From contig CAMNHV010000009.1 in the NCBI GenBank assembly GCA_946539855.1, positions 1 through 64,000 of the forward strand: a DNA stretch of 64,000 nucleotides. The letters are read 5' to 3'. Position numbers and translations under genes: made by a program. The notes under the pieces were generated by a model, which was not told the origin of the DNA, did not search any database, and was given only the letters and a program-made list of their open reading frames with translations. Positions 51,777-60,607 of this stretch are shown here, in pieces. The DNA comes from CAG-791 sp002449595. Lineage in GTDB: Bacteria > Bacillota > Clostridia > Lachnospirales > Lachnospiraceae. Numbering within the stretch: position 1 is the stretch's first letter; each line of letters begins with the position of its first letter.

Positions 51777-51803
51777 TTAGCACTCGTGCGTGACGAGTGC
51801 TAA
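51777..51803 (+). promoter_or_regulatory. CIRCE element (HrcA operator)
   Basis: TTAGCACTC-N9-GAGTGCTAA, a perfect match to the consensus HrcA-binding repeat (arms 51777-51785 and 51795-51803). It lies just upstream of the -35 box of the htpG promoter, so htpG is the likely target. Confidence 0.95.
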
Positions 51804-51809
51804 TTTTTT
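51777..51809 (+). terminator. CIRCE stem plus T-run: terminator of the thyA-folA-prsA unit
   Basis: The 9-bp CIRCE arms form an RNA stem and are followed directly by TTTTTT (51804-51809). The same sequence can therefore serve as an intrinsic terminator for the upstream genes. Confidence 0.7.
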
Positions 51810-51810
51810 A

Positions 51811-51839
51811 TTGACTTTTTCCCGCGATGGAAATAAACT
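51811..51839 (+). promoter_or_regulatory. Sigma-A promoter of htpG
   Basis: TTGACT (51811-51816), exactly 17 bases, TAAACT (51834-51839). The start near 51846 gives a 74-base leader. The -35 box begins 7 bases after the CIRCE element. Confidence 0.82.
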
Positions 51840-51919
51840 CTTCATTGTATGAAAAACAGCTGCTGTTCCGGATCTTGATCCCGAACAGATACGATCAATA
51901 AAACATGGAGGTTTCAAAA

Positions 51920-54040
51920 ATGGCTGAACAAGGTTCCTTATCCATTAATTCCGAGAACATGTTCCCGATCATCAAGAAGTGGCTCTACTCTGACCGCGAC
52001 ATTTTCCTGAGGGAGCTGGTCTCCAACGGCTGCGACGCGATCACGAAGCTGAAGAAGCTCGACATGATGGGCGAGTACGAGCTGCCGGAAGGATACAGCG
52101 CGCGCATCGACATCGTCTGCGACCCCGCGGCGAGGACGCTCAAGGTCATCGACAACGGCCTGGGCATGACCGCGGATGAAGTAAAAGAATATATCAACAA
52201 TATCGCGTTCTCCGGTGCAGAAGCTTTTCTCTCGAAGTATCAGGACAAGGCGACGGGCGACCAGATCATCGGCCACTTCGGCCTCGGCTTCTACTCGGCG
52301 TTCATGGTGGCGGATCTCGTGACGATCGATACCCTGTCCTTCAAGGAAGGCGCGAAGGCGGTGCACTGGGAGTGCGACGGCACTTCGACCTACAGTATGG
52401 ATGACAGCGACAGGACCGCGGTCGGTACGACGGTCACGCTGCACCTGACCGACGACTGCGTCGAGTTCTCAAATTACTGGAAAGTGCGCGAGACCGCGCA
52501 GAAATACTGCTCATTCATGCCGACGGAGATCTACCTCTCCGAGAATGGGACGAGCCAGACCGAGACGATCGATGAGGCGGACAGAAAGCCCGACGACGTC
52601 GTGATCGAGGTCATCGAGCCGGAGAAGAAGGAGGGCGAGGCAGGCGCGGAGCCGAAGAAGCGCCTGAAGATAAAGAAGCGCCCCGAGCTCGTCAACGACC
52701 CGCACCCGCTGTGGGCAAAGAACCCGAACGAGTGCACGGACGAGGAGTACAAGGCGTTCTACCGCAAGGTGTTCAATGACTACAAGGAGCCCCTGTTCTG
52801 GATCCACCTGAACATGGACTACCCGATGAACCTGAAGGGCATCCTCTACTTCCCGAAGATCAACATGGAGTACGAGTCGATCGAGGGCGTCATCAAGCTC
52901 TACAACAACCAGGTCTTCATCGCGGATAACGTGAAGGAAGTCATTCCGGAGTTCCTGATGCTCTTAAAGGGCGTCATCGACTGCCCGGACCTGCCGCTGA
53001 ACGTGTCGCGGTCGGCGCTGCAGAACGACGGCTTCGTGACCCGGATCTCCGAGTACATCTCGAAGAAGGTCGCGGACAAGCTCGCCGGCATGTGCCGCAC
53101 AGACCGGGAGAATTACGAGAAGTATTGGGACGACATCAGTCCTTTCATCAAGTACGGCTGCCTCAGGGACGATAAGTTCTGCAAGAAGATGACGGATTAC
53201 ATCCTGTTCAAGGATCTGGACGGCAAGTACCACACGCTGCCTGACGCGCTCGAGGTCAATAAGATCGACGACGAGGCGGAAGAAGACGCGGAGAGCAAAG
53301 AGAATGCCGCGGAGGGCGAGGCGTCCGAAGGACTTGAGAAGGTCGAGGGCGAGATCGTCGACGAGAACAGCAGCGCGGTGAGCGGCGACGGGGAAGAGGC
53401 CGGCGAAGAAAAGAAGCAGGACCGCACGATCTACTACGTGACGGACGCGCAGCAGCAGAGCCAGTACATCAACCTGTTCCGCGCGCACGGCATGCAGGCG
53501 TTCCTTCTTGAGAACACGATCGACCAGCCGTTCATGCAGCAGCTGGAAGCGAAAAACGAGGGAGTCCACTTCTCCAGGATCGACGCGGACGTGCAGGACA
53601 GCCTGAAGAGCCGCGTCGGGAAGAAGGCTGCGGAGGAGATGAAGGAAGACGGCGAAAAGCTCGAGAAACTCATCCGCGGCGTCCTGAAGAACGACAAGAT
53701 CGCCGTGCGGCTGGAAAAGCTGAAGGATAAGAAGATCTCCTCCATGCTGACCATCGACGAGCAGAGCCGCCGTTTCAGCGACATGATGAAGATGTACGCG
53801 AAGAGCGGCATGGGAATGGGCAGCGTTGGTGAGGGCAAGGAAGGCCAGACGCTCATCCTGAACGCGAACCATCCGCTCGTGAAATACATCCTGTCCCATG
53901 AGGAGGACAAGAATGTGAAGATGATCTGCCGCCAGCTCTACGATCTGGCCCAGATCCAGAACGCGCCGCTCTCGGCGGAGGACATGGCTTCCTTCATCGA
54001 GCGGAGCAACGAGATCATGATGGTGCTCGCGCAGGAGTGA
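51920..54040 (+). CDS. htpG: Hsp90-family chaperone HtpG
   Basis: HtpG is the bacterial Hsp90, an ATP-driven dimeric chaperone. The N-terminal GHKL ATPase domain shows LYSDRDIFLRELVSNGCDAITK, the ATP-site IDNGLGM, and GHFGLGFYSAFMVAD; the middle domain has LNVSRSALQND. The 706 residues include two charged insertions: a Glu/Lys linker at residues ~230-255 that resembles the eukaryotic Hsp90 linker, and an acidic stretch at ~450-495. The ATG at 51920 follows GGAGG by 8 bases; the ATG at 51905 lies in the leader before that site. A CIRCE element and promoter precede it and a terminator follows. Confidence 0.97.
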   Translation: MAEQGSLSINSENMFPIIKKWLYSDRDIFLRELVSNGCDAITKLKKLDMMGEYELPEGYSARIDIVCDPAARTLKVIDNGLGMTADEVKEYINNIAFSGAEAFLSKYQDKATGDQIIGHFGLGFYSAFMVADLVTIDTLSFKEGAKAVHWECDGTSTYSMDDSDRTAVGTTVTLHLTDDCVEFSNYWKVRETAQKYCSFMPTEIYLSENGTSQTETIDEADRKPDDVVIEVIEPEKKEGEAGAEPKKRLKIKKRPELVNDPHPLWAKNPNECTDEEYKAFYRKVFNDYKEPLFWIHLNMDYPMNLKGILYFPKINMEYESIEGVIKLYNNQVFIADNVKEVIPEFLMLLKGVIDCPDLPLNVSRSALQNDGFVTRISEYISKKVADKLAGMCRTDRENYEKYWDDISPFIKYGCLRDDKFCKKMTDYILFKDLDGKYHTLPDALEVNKIDDEAEEDAESKENAAEGEASEGLEKVEGEIVDENSSAVSGDGEEAGEEKKQDRTIYYVTDAQQQSQYINLFRAHGMQAFLLENTIDQPFMQQLEAKNEGVHFSRIDADVQDSLKSRVGKKAAEEMKEDGEKLEKLIRGVLKNDKIAVRLEKLKDKKISSMLTIDEQSRRFSDMMKMYAKSGMGMGSVGEGKEGQTLILNANHPLVKYILSHEEDKNVKMICRQLYDLAQIQNAPLSAEDMASFIERSNEIMMVLAQE

Positions 54041-54079
54041 CGGGCAGCAGCCGGAACAGAATAAAGGACAGAATAAAGG

Positions 54080-54111
54080 GCAGTTCCCGGGAGACCGGGG
54101 ACTGCTTTTTT
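54080..54111 (+). terminator. Intrinsic terminator after htpG
   Basis: An 11-bp stem (54080-54090 with 54095-54105, GAGA loop) followed by TTTTTT. Confidence 0.93.
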
Positions 54112-54196
54112 CGAGCGATAAAGCCGAATGCGCAGCGCAGGATCCGTTTACGGCTGAGCGCAGATGAATTAAAATAAATAGTAAGGTTTTAATTCG

Positions 54197-54202
54197 TATA
54201 AT
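54197..54202 (+). promoter_or_regulatory. -10 element upstream of the 141-residue hypothetical gene
   Basis: A perfect TATAAT in an AT-rich stretch (54165-54205). No consensus -35 is found at 16-18 bases. The leader to the GTG at 54226 would be ~18 bases. Confidence 0.5.
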
Positions 54203-54225
54203 ACGGAACCGGCAGCAAGGAAACC

Positions 54226-54651
54226 GTGTCATTTCTATCGCCTGAAAAAATTTGTCTCTGCATGGATTATTTATCCCGCCTGCATATATACACTCGAGGG
54301 AACACTTACACGAATGCGAAGAATGCGCTTCAGAACTACCTTAATCTGCGGAATAACATCAGGAATGAGATGAGGTCCATGTATGCGAATAATTACTCCC
54401 AGAACCACATGACGGAAGGCGAATTCCGGGACCATGTGACTGCTGCTGAACAGACCTTAGCTATCGCGGAACAGAGCTTCAAAGACACGATGAAGGCGTA
54501 TTACATCCACGCCACAAATGGCCGCGATAATACCCTTGGGAACGCGAGGATCGATACCAAGACACAGGCCGCCGGTGCGGCCAGATTCGCAGCCTCGAAG
54601 GGATTTCTGGAATTCCTGGATGCCGCTGAGCATGCTGCCCAGCAGCACTGA
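54226..54651 (+). CDS. Hypothetical protein (141 residues)
   Basis: No family recognised. The protein is mostly polar and helix-prone, rich in Asn, Ala, Met and Tyr (for example TNAKNALQNYLNLRNNIRNEMRSMYANNYSQ), with no membrane helix or signal peptide. The GTG at 54226 follows AAGGAAA; an ATG at 54262 is possible but has no good site. Its codon choice is more AT-rich than its neighbours (ATA, TTA and AAT codons are common), which may mark a recent arrival. It is a single-gene unit with a -10 box before it and a strong terminator after it. Confidence 0.65.
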   Translation: MSFLSPEKICLCMDYLSRLHIYTRGNTYTNAKNALQNYLNLRNNIRNEMRSMYANNYSQNHMTEGEFRDHVTAAEQTLAIAEQSFKDTMKAYYIHATNGRDNTLGNARIDTKTQAAGAARFAASKGFLEFLDAAEHAAQQH

Positions 54652-54685
54652 GACAGAAGAAGGCACAGCCTTCGATGAACAACAG

Positions 54686-54715
54686 GATGCCCCCGGAACT
54701 CCCGGGGGCATCTTT
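54686..54715 (+). terminator. Intrinsic terminator after the hypothetical gene
   Basis: GATGCCCCCGG (54686-54696) pairs with CCGGGGGCATC (54702-54712) and is followed by TTTG. The stem is long and G-C rich; the T-run is short. Confidence 0.82.
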
Positions 54716-54764
54716 GCGTGCGCGTCCGGTGTACCCCGCGGCACTCGCACAGAGCGGGCAAATC

Positions 54765-54773
54765 TGGTAGAAT
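54765..54773 (+). promoter_or_regulatory. Extended -10 promoter of the DUF5717/DUF5716 module
   Basis: TGGTAGAAT (hexamer 54768-54773) with the TG extension. No clear -35. The start near 54780 gives a ~30-base leader to the ATG at 54810. Confidence 0.6.
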
Positions 54774-54809
54774 ATCCTCGTCAGTACTACATTCCACAGG
54801 GGATCGTTT

Positions 54810-57800
54810 ATGTTTTCCAGTCAGTCTTTTTCCGAGAGGATGTCTGGCGACGCATTTCATATCAAATATGAGCCGCTGACTTTTTCCGAAGATCATATCG
54901 ACCTGACGCTCACGCCGGGGGAAGTCCTCGAGGGGAGCTTTCAGATCACGGCGCCGGAAGGGCGCGCCGCGGAGGGATTCGTCTCCTCGTCGAGGGCCTG
55001 CGTGCAGTGCCTGACGGAGACGTTTTCCGGCGCTTCGGACACGGTCATGTACCGCGCGGACGCATCCGCGTTTTCCGCGGGAGACGAGCTTGACGGGTGC
55101 TTCCGCATCATCTCTAACAACGGGGAGTACGCGCTCCCTTACCATATTTCCGTGCAGCAGGGTGCGCTGCAGTCCTCGATCGGGCCGGTGCCGACCCTGT
55201 CTTATTTCGCGAACCTCGCGAAGGCGAACTGGCACGAGGCCGTACAGCTCTTTTACAGCGAGGGATTCCGGAACATTTTCACAGAACAGGAAGAAAAGGA
55301 GAGGGGACTGTATGACGGACTGTCCGTCCAGGCCGGCAACGAGCAGAACGTCGAGGAGTTCCTGATCGCGACGCAGAAGAAGCAGCCGGTCCAGTTCCTC
55401 TCGGAAGTCCAGCAGATCCGCCTGGACCTGCCCTACGCGAGGATCACGGGGCAGGAGGCCATCGAATACGTCCTGCGCATCAGCAAGAACGGCTGGGGAT
55501 ATATCTCCCTGAAGCCGGAGATCCACGGGGATTTCCTGAGCGCCGCGGAGAATATCCTCCGGGAGCACGACTTCACCGGAAGCAGCACCCAGCTCCGCCT
55601 CCGGATCGAGACGTCGAAGCTTCACGCGGGGAAGAACTACGGACAGGTCCTGCTTCTGGCCCCGTTTGCGGCACTCAGCGTGCCGGTCGTCGTATCCGTG
55701 CGCAGCGTGCCGGGATCGACGAGCCTGTACCACAGAGAGAAGAAGGAACTGAACCGGAAGCTGATGGAGCGCTTCGAGGAGTACCGCTCCCGCAGGATCC
55801 GCAGCGCCGAGTGGGTGAAGGAATCCGCGCAGATCGCGGAGCGCCTTTCCTCCATGGAGCGGGACGACCCCGCGCCGGTGCTGTACCAGATCCACGCGCT
55901 CGTGACGGACGGGGACGCGCAGCGCGCGCAGACCGCGCTGGACAAGCTCCTGCGCCGCCTCTCCGGAGACGCCTCCGCCGATCCGCTCCTGCAGTACGAG
56001 GGGGAGACGTCCGCGGAGTTTTGCTACCGCATCTACCTGACGTCGCTCCTCCATCCCGAGGACGCGCAGCTGACTGCCGACGTCACGACGCTGCTCGAGG
56101 AGTACCACAAGCGGGAGCCGGGGAACTGGCGCATTGCGTGGCTTCTCCTCTATTATTCGGAGGAGTATTCGGGAAGGCCGTCCGCGGCGTACCGCCTCAT
56201 GGCGGAGGAATTCTCCTACGGTTCGAGGAGCCCGGTCATCTATCTGGAGGCCTACTTCCGGCTCGCCCAGAATCCTTCCATGCTGATGGAACTGGATTCG
56301 TTCGCGATCCAGCTGCTGCTCTACGCGGCGCGGAAGGGACTCCTCATGGAGTCTGTCCTGACACAGCTGAACAACCTGTCGCGGCGGGAGAGGATGTTCT
56401 CCACGAAGCTTTACAAGATCCTGTGCAGCGGCTATGAGCAGTGCGGCACGCCCTCCCTGAAGAAGGAGACGCTGGAGAGCATCTGCGCGCTTCTCGTCAG
56501 GGGAAACAGGACCGATGAAGAATATCACGACTGGTACCGGCGCGGCGTGGAAGAGGGACTGCAGATCACGCGTCTCTTCGAGTATTTCATGCTCTCGCTC
56601 CCTGAGGACTTCGAGGGCGAGATCCCGCGGATGGTGCTGATGTACTTTGCCTACCAGTGCTCGCTCCCGTGGAAAAAGACGGCGGCGCTCTACCGCTATG
56701 TGTACCGCAGGAAAGAGCAGTTCCCGGATCTGTATCTGCAGTATGAGCCGCAGATCGAGCGGTTTGCGCTGGAGCAGATCATGGCCGGAAGGACCGGGCG
56801 CGACCTCGGATACCTGCAGGGACTGTTCCTGCGCACGTACGCGCTCGACCTGCCGACGGCGCAGAGCGCGGTGCCGCTCGCTTTCACCGCCGTGGTCCGC
56901 ACGAACCGCACGATGATGAAAAACGTCATCCTGCGCTACGCGGGCTGCAGAGGGGAGGAAGTGTATCCGCTCGAGAACGGGACGGCGTACCTCCCGGTCT
57001 ACGGCGACCGCAACCAGATCTTCTTCGAGGACCACTACGGCATGCGCTACGCGCAGAGCTGTGCCTATACGTTCGACCGGATGCTGGACACGGAGGGACT
57101 CGCTGAGATCCTCGCCCAGTATGACGTGTCGGATTTCGGTTTTGACATGTACCTGTCGGGGATGACCGCCCCCGGGTTCGAGGTGACGGCGCAGAACGCG
57201 CCGCGGTTCCTGCGGCTCGCGCAGTCGGACCGCCTGCTCCCGGACACGCGCAGGGACATCCGGATGCGGCTCCTGAAGTATTACGAAGACAATGACTGCC
57301 TCCGCGAGATGGACAGCTACCTGATGCAGGTCGGGCCGGAGGAGCTCACGGCGGCGCAGCGGGGAGACCTGATCCGCTACCTGGTGAAGGAGGAGCTCTG
57401 CGAGAAGGCCCTCGACTGGGTGAGGCGGTACGGCACCTACGGCGTCTCCGGCGACACGCTCGTCCGCCTGTGCACGCAGGCGCTCGAACAGCAGGATATC
57501 CGGGACGACGCCGGATTCGCGCAGATCGCGTTTGACGCATATCAGGCGGGCAGATACAACCAGAACACCCTCTGGTACCTGGGCCGCAGCTTCGAGGGAC
57601 TCACATCGGAACTGGAACAGATCCGCGGATCCCTGAACGGATTTGACCTGGACGACTACGCGCTCGTCCGGCGGGAACTGATCCAGATCCTCTACAGCGG
57701 CGCGGTGACGGAGCACCAGGAGGAACTGATCCTGCGGGCGAGAGAAGGCGGAGCGGACACGGAACTGCTCGCGGGCGCGCTCGCACAGGTATCGCATCTG

Positions 57801-58445
57801 TACGTGACGGCAGGCGGCCCTTATCCGCCGCAGCTCGCGGAGATGGCATCTTCCTTCGGTCTGCGGGGCGTCCCGCTGCTGGACATCTGCCGGATCGCGT
57901 GGCTGAAATACTGCGCCGAGTCCGGCACAGAGATCTCGCCTTCCGACGAGGAAGTGGTGAGGCTCTTCTTAGGAGACCTGCTCCGCCAGGAGATCATCTT
58001 CCCGTTCTTTAGGCAGTTCATCGGATTTGTGCCGGAGCTCGCGGCATACGCGGACCAGACGCTCGTCGAGTACGCGGGCGGGAGAGGCGGACAGCACGTC
58101 GTCTTCCACTACGCGATGGACGAGGACGACAAGAGCGTCGTCTTCACGTCCCAGGTCATGAAGGAGATGTACGAAGGCATCTACGTGACCGGATTCCTGC
58201 TGTTCTTCGGGGAGCAGATGCACTACTTCATCACGGACGACCCGGAGGAGAAGAACATCGTCGAGAGCGGCACGGCCGGCCAGGACGTGCGCGTCATGGA
58301 TCAGAGCACGCAGCGGTTCGGCATGATCAACTCGATCGCGATGAACGCGGCGCTCAAGAAGAGCCGTGAAGCGTACCAGGCGCTGCGGGAGTACAGCCGC
58401 CTGTCGTATCTCGCGGACACGCTGTTCGAGTGGAAGAAAGAGTAA
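54810..58445 (+). CDS. Giant DUF5717-like protein: beta domains plus long helical-repeat array
   Basis: A 1211-residue protein with no signal peptide or membrane helix. Residues ~15-120 form a beta-rich domain (FHIKYEPLTFSEDHIDLTLTPGEVLEGSF). A second beta-rich domain lies at ~195-310 (VQFLSEVQQIRLDLPYARI, GWGYISLKPEI, YGQVLLLAPFAALSVPVVVSV) after a helical linker. Residues ~310-1080 are nearly all helix with TPR-like spacing (EDAQLTADVTTLLEEYHKREPGNWRIAWLLLYYSEEY; SAAYRLMAEEFSYGSRSPVIYLEAYF). The last ~130 residues are mixed. I associate it with DUF5717 from memory. AGGGGA lies 6 bases before the ATG. It leads a unit with an actin/Hsp70-like protein and a smaller helical-repeat protein; a scaffold or co-chaperone role is inference. 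Confidence 0.85.
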   Translation: MFSSQSFSERMSGDAFHIKYEPLTFSEDHIDLTLTPGEVLEGSFQITAPEGRAAEGFVSSSRACVQCLTETFSGASDTVMYRADASAFSAGDELDGCFRIISNNGEYALPYHISVQQGALQSSIGPVPTLSYFANLAKANWHEAVQLFYSEGFRNIFTEQEEKERGLYDGLSVQAGNEQNVEEFLIATQKKQPVQFLSEVQQIRLDLPYARITGQEAIEYVLRISKNGWGYISLKPEIHGDFLSAAENILREHDFTGSSTQLRLRIETSKLHAGKNYGQVLLLAPFAALSVPVVVSVRSVPGSTSLYHREKKELNRKLMERFEEYRSRRIRSAEWVKESAQIAERLSSMERDDPAPVLYQIHALVTDGDAQRAQTALDKLLRRLSGDASADPLLQYEGETSAEFCYRIYLTSLLHPEDAQLTADVTTLLEEYHKREPGNWRIAWLLLYYSEEYSGRPSAAYRLMAEEFSYGSRSPVIYLEAYFRLAQNPSMLMELDSFAIQLLLYAARKGLLMESVLTQLNNLSRRERMFSTKLYKILCSGYEQCGTPSLKKETLESICALLVRGNRTDEEYHDWYRRGVEEGLQITRLFEYFMLSLPEDFEGEIPRMVLMYFAYQCSLPWKKTAALYRYVYRRKEQFPDLYLQYEPQIERFALEQIMAGRTGRDLGYLQGLFLRTYALDLPTAQSAVPLAFTAVVRTNRTMMKNVILRYAGCRGEEVYPLENGTAYLPVYGDRNQIFFEDHYGMRYAQSCAYTFDRMLDTEGLAEILAQYDVSDFGFDMYLSGMTAPGFEVTAQNAPRFLRLAQSDRLLPDTRRDIRMRLLKYYEDNDCLREMDSYLMQVGPEELTAAQRGDLIRYLVKEELCEKALDWVRRYGTYGVSGDTLVRLCTQALEQQDIRDDAGFAQIAFDAYQAGRYNQNTLWYLGRSFEGLTSELEQIRGSLNGFDLDDYALVRRELIQILYSGAVTEHQEELILRAREGGADTELLAGALAQVSHLYVTAGGPYPPQLAEMASSFGLRGVPLLDICRIAWLKYCAESGTEISPSDEEVVRLFLGDLLRQEIIFPFFRQFIGFVPELAAYADQTLVEYAGGRGGQHVVFHYAMDEDDKSVVFTSQVMKEMYEGIYVTGFLLFFGEQMHYFITDDPEEKNIVESGTAGQDVRVMDQSTQRFGMINSIAMNAALKKSREAYQALREYSRLSYLADTLFEWKKE

Positions 58446-58493
58446 GTTTTGCTGTTTGTTGGCTATCCGGCTTTGCCGGAGCGGTGGTAGTGA

Positions 58494-59753
58494 ATGCTGT
58501 TCATTAAATCAGTCGACCGAAAATATATGGTGGGATTCGATCTGCAGGATGACTTCTGCCAGATCTCATACTGCATTGGAAAAGCGGATCCCGTGACGCT
58601 CTCATTGACGCCCGACCGGGAGGAGTTCAGCATCCCGACGCTGCTTTGCAGAAAGCAGGGGACCTCCCAGTGGTACTGCGGCAGGGACGCCGCGTTCCAC
58701 GCGGGCGAGGGTGAGGGAGAGCTGGTCTCGCACATCCTCGAGAGCGCCCTCTACGGAGGGGAGATCGAGGCGGACGGGGAGCGCTTCAGCGCGGTCTCGC
58801 TGCTCGCGCTGTTCATCCGCAGGTGCCTCGCCCTTCTGGAGTCGGAGGTCCGGCTCGACGAGGTGTCGGCGATCATGTTCACCTCCCCGGTCATGGACGA
58901 GCGGATGGTGGAAGTGCTGCAGGAGGCGGGCGAGCTGCTCGCTTTAAAGGACATCCGGCTCCTGTTCGAGGACCACAGCGCGTCCTTCTACAACTACATG
59001 CTGTACCAGGACGATTCCATGCGGTCGCAGAAGGTGTACCTGTTCGAGCAGAACGCGCCGGACAGGATCGACCAGATGCGGCTCATCTACAACCCGCACA
59101 CCGTCCCCGTCGTGGGCTACGTGGAGAACGTCTCCTACACGGCGCTCTCGGAGGATCCGGCGCTCCGGGACAGGGAGTTCTACGACATCCTCTACCGCGA
59201 GTGCAGCGGCCAGGCGGTCGGGAGCGCTTTTCTCCTGGGAGAGGGCTTCAAGGACGGCTGGATGCGCACCTCGCTGTCGTATCTGTGCCGCGGCAGGCGC
59301 GTCTTCCAGGGCAACAACCTGTTCAGCAAGGGGGCTGCCTACGGCGCCCTTGAGCGGATGAAGCCGTCGTCGCAGGGAGCAAAGTTTTTCTTCCTCGGCG
59401 AAAACAAGCTGAAGACGAACATCGGGCTCTTCGCGGTGCGCGGCGAGGAGGAGAGCTACCACGCGATCCTGGACGCGGGCGTGAACTGGTATGAGGCACA
59501 GCACACCGAGGACTTCATCCTGGAAGACGGCAACGAGATCACGCTGACGCTCCGGCCTCTGAACGGCGGAGAGAAGTCACAGTACACGATCCGTCTCGAT
59601 GAGCTCCCGGTGAGGCCGAGCCGCACCACAAGGATCCGCGCGTCGTTCTCCATGAGGGGCGTGGACAGGCTTTTCGTTGAGATCGCGGATCTCGGGTTCG
59701 GGGAGATCTTCCCCTCGAGCGGGATCCGGTGGGAGAAAGAACTGAGAGTATGA
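58494..59753 (+). CDS. DUF5716-like protein with actin/Hsp70-type fold
   Basis: A 419-residue protein. The start VDRKYMVGFDLQDDFCQISYC looks like a phosphate-1 loop of the actin/Hsp70 superfamily, with Asp in the G-F-D position. LALFIRRCLALL and EVSAIMFTSPVMDERMVEVLQEAG match the helical and beta parts of lobe I; GSAFLLGEGFKDGWMRTSLSYLC and GNNLFSKGAAYGALERM resemble the adenosine and C-terminal motifs (Gly-Ala-Ala near the end of the ATPase domain). About 120 C-terminal residues form a beta-rich region like an Hsp70 substrate domain. I associate it with DUF5716 from memory. A GCCGGA hairpin lies in the 48-base gap before it. The next gene overlaps its stop (ATGA). Confidence 0.82.
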   Translation: MLFIKSVDRKYMVGFDLQDDFCQISYCIGKADPVTLSLTPDREEFSIPTLLCRKQGTSQWYCGRDAAFHAGEGEGELVSHILESALYGGEIEADGERFSAVSLLALFIRRCLALLESEVRLDEVSAIMFTSPVMDERMVEVLQEAGELLALKDIRLLFEDHSASFYNYMLYQDDSMRSQKVYLFEQNAPDRIDQMRLIYNPHTVPVVGYVENVSYTALSEDPALRDREFYDILYRECSGQAVGSAFLLGEGFKDGWMRTSLSYLCRGRRVFQGNNLFSKGAAYGALERMKPSSQGAKFFFLGENKLKTNIGLFAVRGEEESYHAILDAGVNWYEAQHTEDFILEDGNEITLTLRPLNGGEKSQYTIRLDELPVRPSRTTRIRASFSMRGVDRLFVEIADLGFGEIFPSSGIRWEKELRV

Positions 59754-60589
59754 CAAGGATCATTCTGACAACAGGAGAACTGGCGAAGAAGCCATACCGC
59801 ATCCGCAGGATGGAGCGCAATATCTGGTCGGTGGAGGAGCTGTGTTACTCCCTGCTCCAGAGCGCGCAGTTCCTGGACACGGACATCATGGACCCGGAGC
59901 TGGTGCGCTGGCTCGATACGGAGTGCGGCTTAAAGGAACTCGCCGAAGTGCTCTCGCATTACCTCGGCCACGGCAGGCAGCTCGCGGAGTTCGTGAACAC
60001 GATCCTCGAGTACACCGGCTACGCGCCGAAGGAGACCAGGGCGTCCGTCCGGCAGACCGTGTCGGAGGGGACCGGCCTTCTTCCTGTGGAAAAGCGGATC
60101 CGCAACGCCGACTATCTCGCCGGCAGCGGGAGGACGCACGAGGCGCTCCGCGAGTACGACGCGGTGCTGGAGGCGCTGCCCGGCGCGGAAGTGCAGCTGC
60201 GCGCGCGGACGCTGCAGAAGGAGGGAAGGCTCTACTGCGGGCTGTTCCTGTTCCATATGGCGGCGGAGGCGTTCTACAGCGCCTATGAGCTGACGCACGA
60301 CCCGGAGAATTATCTCTACTACCTGACGGCGGTCCGTCTGGAGCTGCCGCAGGAGGAATATGTCCGCTTCATCTCCGAGCACCCGGAGGCCTACGAGTAC
60401 TCCCTGACGCTCGAGCAGCGGATGGAAGAAGCGGAGAAGGGCTACGCCTCGTCGACCTTCGGCAAAGAGGCGGCCAAATTAAAGGAATATCTGGACGGCG
60501 ACCGGATGACGAGCTTCGAGGTGGAGCTCGGCCGCGTCGTCGGAGAACTGAAACAGTCGTACCGGCTCTCGAGGGCGACGGCATTTTAA
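59750..60589 (+). CDS. Helical-repeat protein, third gene of the DUF5717/DUF5716 module
   Basis: A 279-residue soluble protein. Residues 1-25 are a basic beta-like segment (TRIILTTGELAKKPYRI), followed by NIWSVEELCYSLLQSAQFLDTD and then helices. Residues ~110-190 hold TPR-like repeats: EKRIRNADYLAGSGRTHEALREYDAVLEAL and RLYCGLFLFHMAAEAFYSAYELTHDP. The C-terminus is a charged helix. No catalytic motif is visible. The ATG overlaps the preceding stop by 4 bases, so it is translationally coupled to the actin/Hsp70-like gene. purB starts 18 bases later. Function unknown; an adaptor role is inference. Confidence 0.8.
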   Translation: MTRIILTTGELAKKPYRIRRMERNIWSVEELCYSLLQSAQFLDTDIMDPELVRWLDTECGLKELAEVLSHYLGHGRQLAEFVNTILEYTGYAPKETRASVRQTVSEGTGLLPVEKRIRNADYLAGSGRTHEALREYDAVLEALPGAEVQLRARTLQKEGRLYCGLFLFHMAAEAFYSAYELTHDPENYLYYLTAVRLELPQEEYVRFISEHPEAYEYSLTLEQRMEEAEKGYASSTFGKEAAKLKEYLDGDRMTSFEVELGRVVGELKQSYRLSRATAF

Positions 60590-60607
60590 GGACGAATGGA
60601 GGACCCG

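Noticed and set aside
54501..57797. A 1098-codon open frame on the - strand
   Set aside because: It lies antisense to the 1211-residue gene, has no recognisable domains and is Arg/Leu/Val/Asp-rich in the way GC-rich shadow frames are. The + strand gene has a promoter and ribosome binding site.
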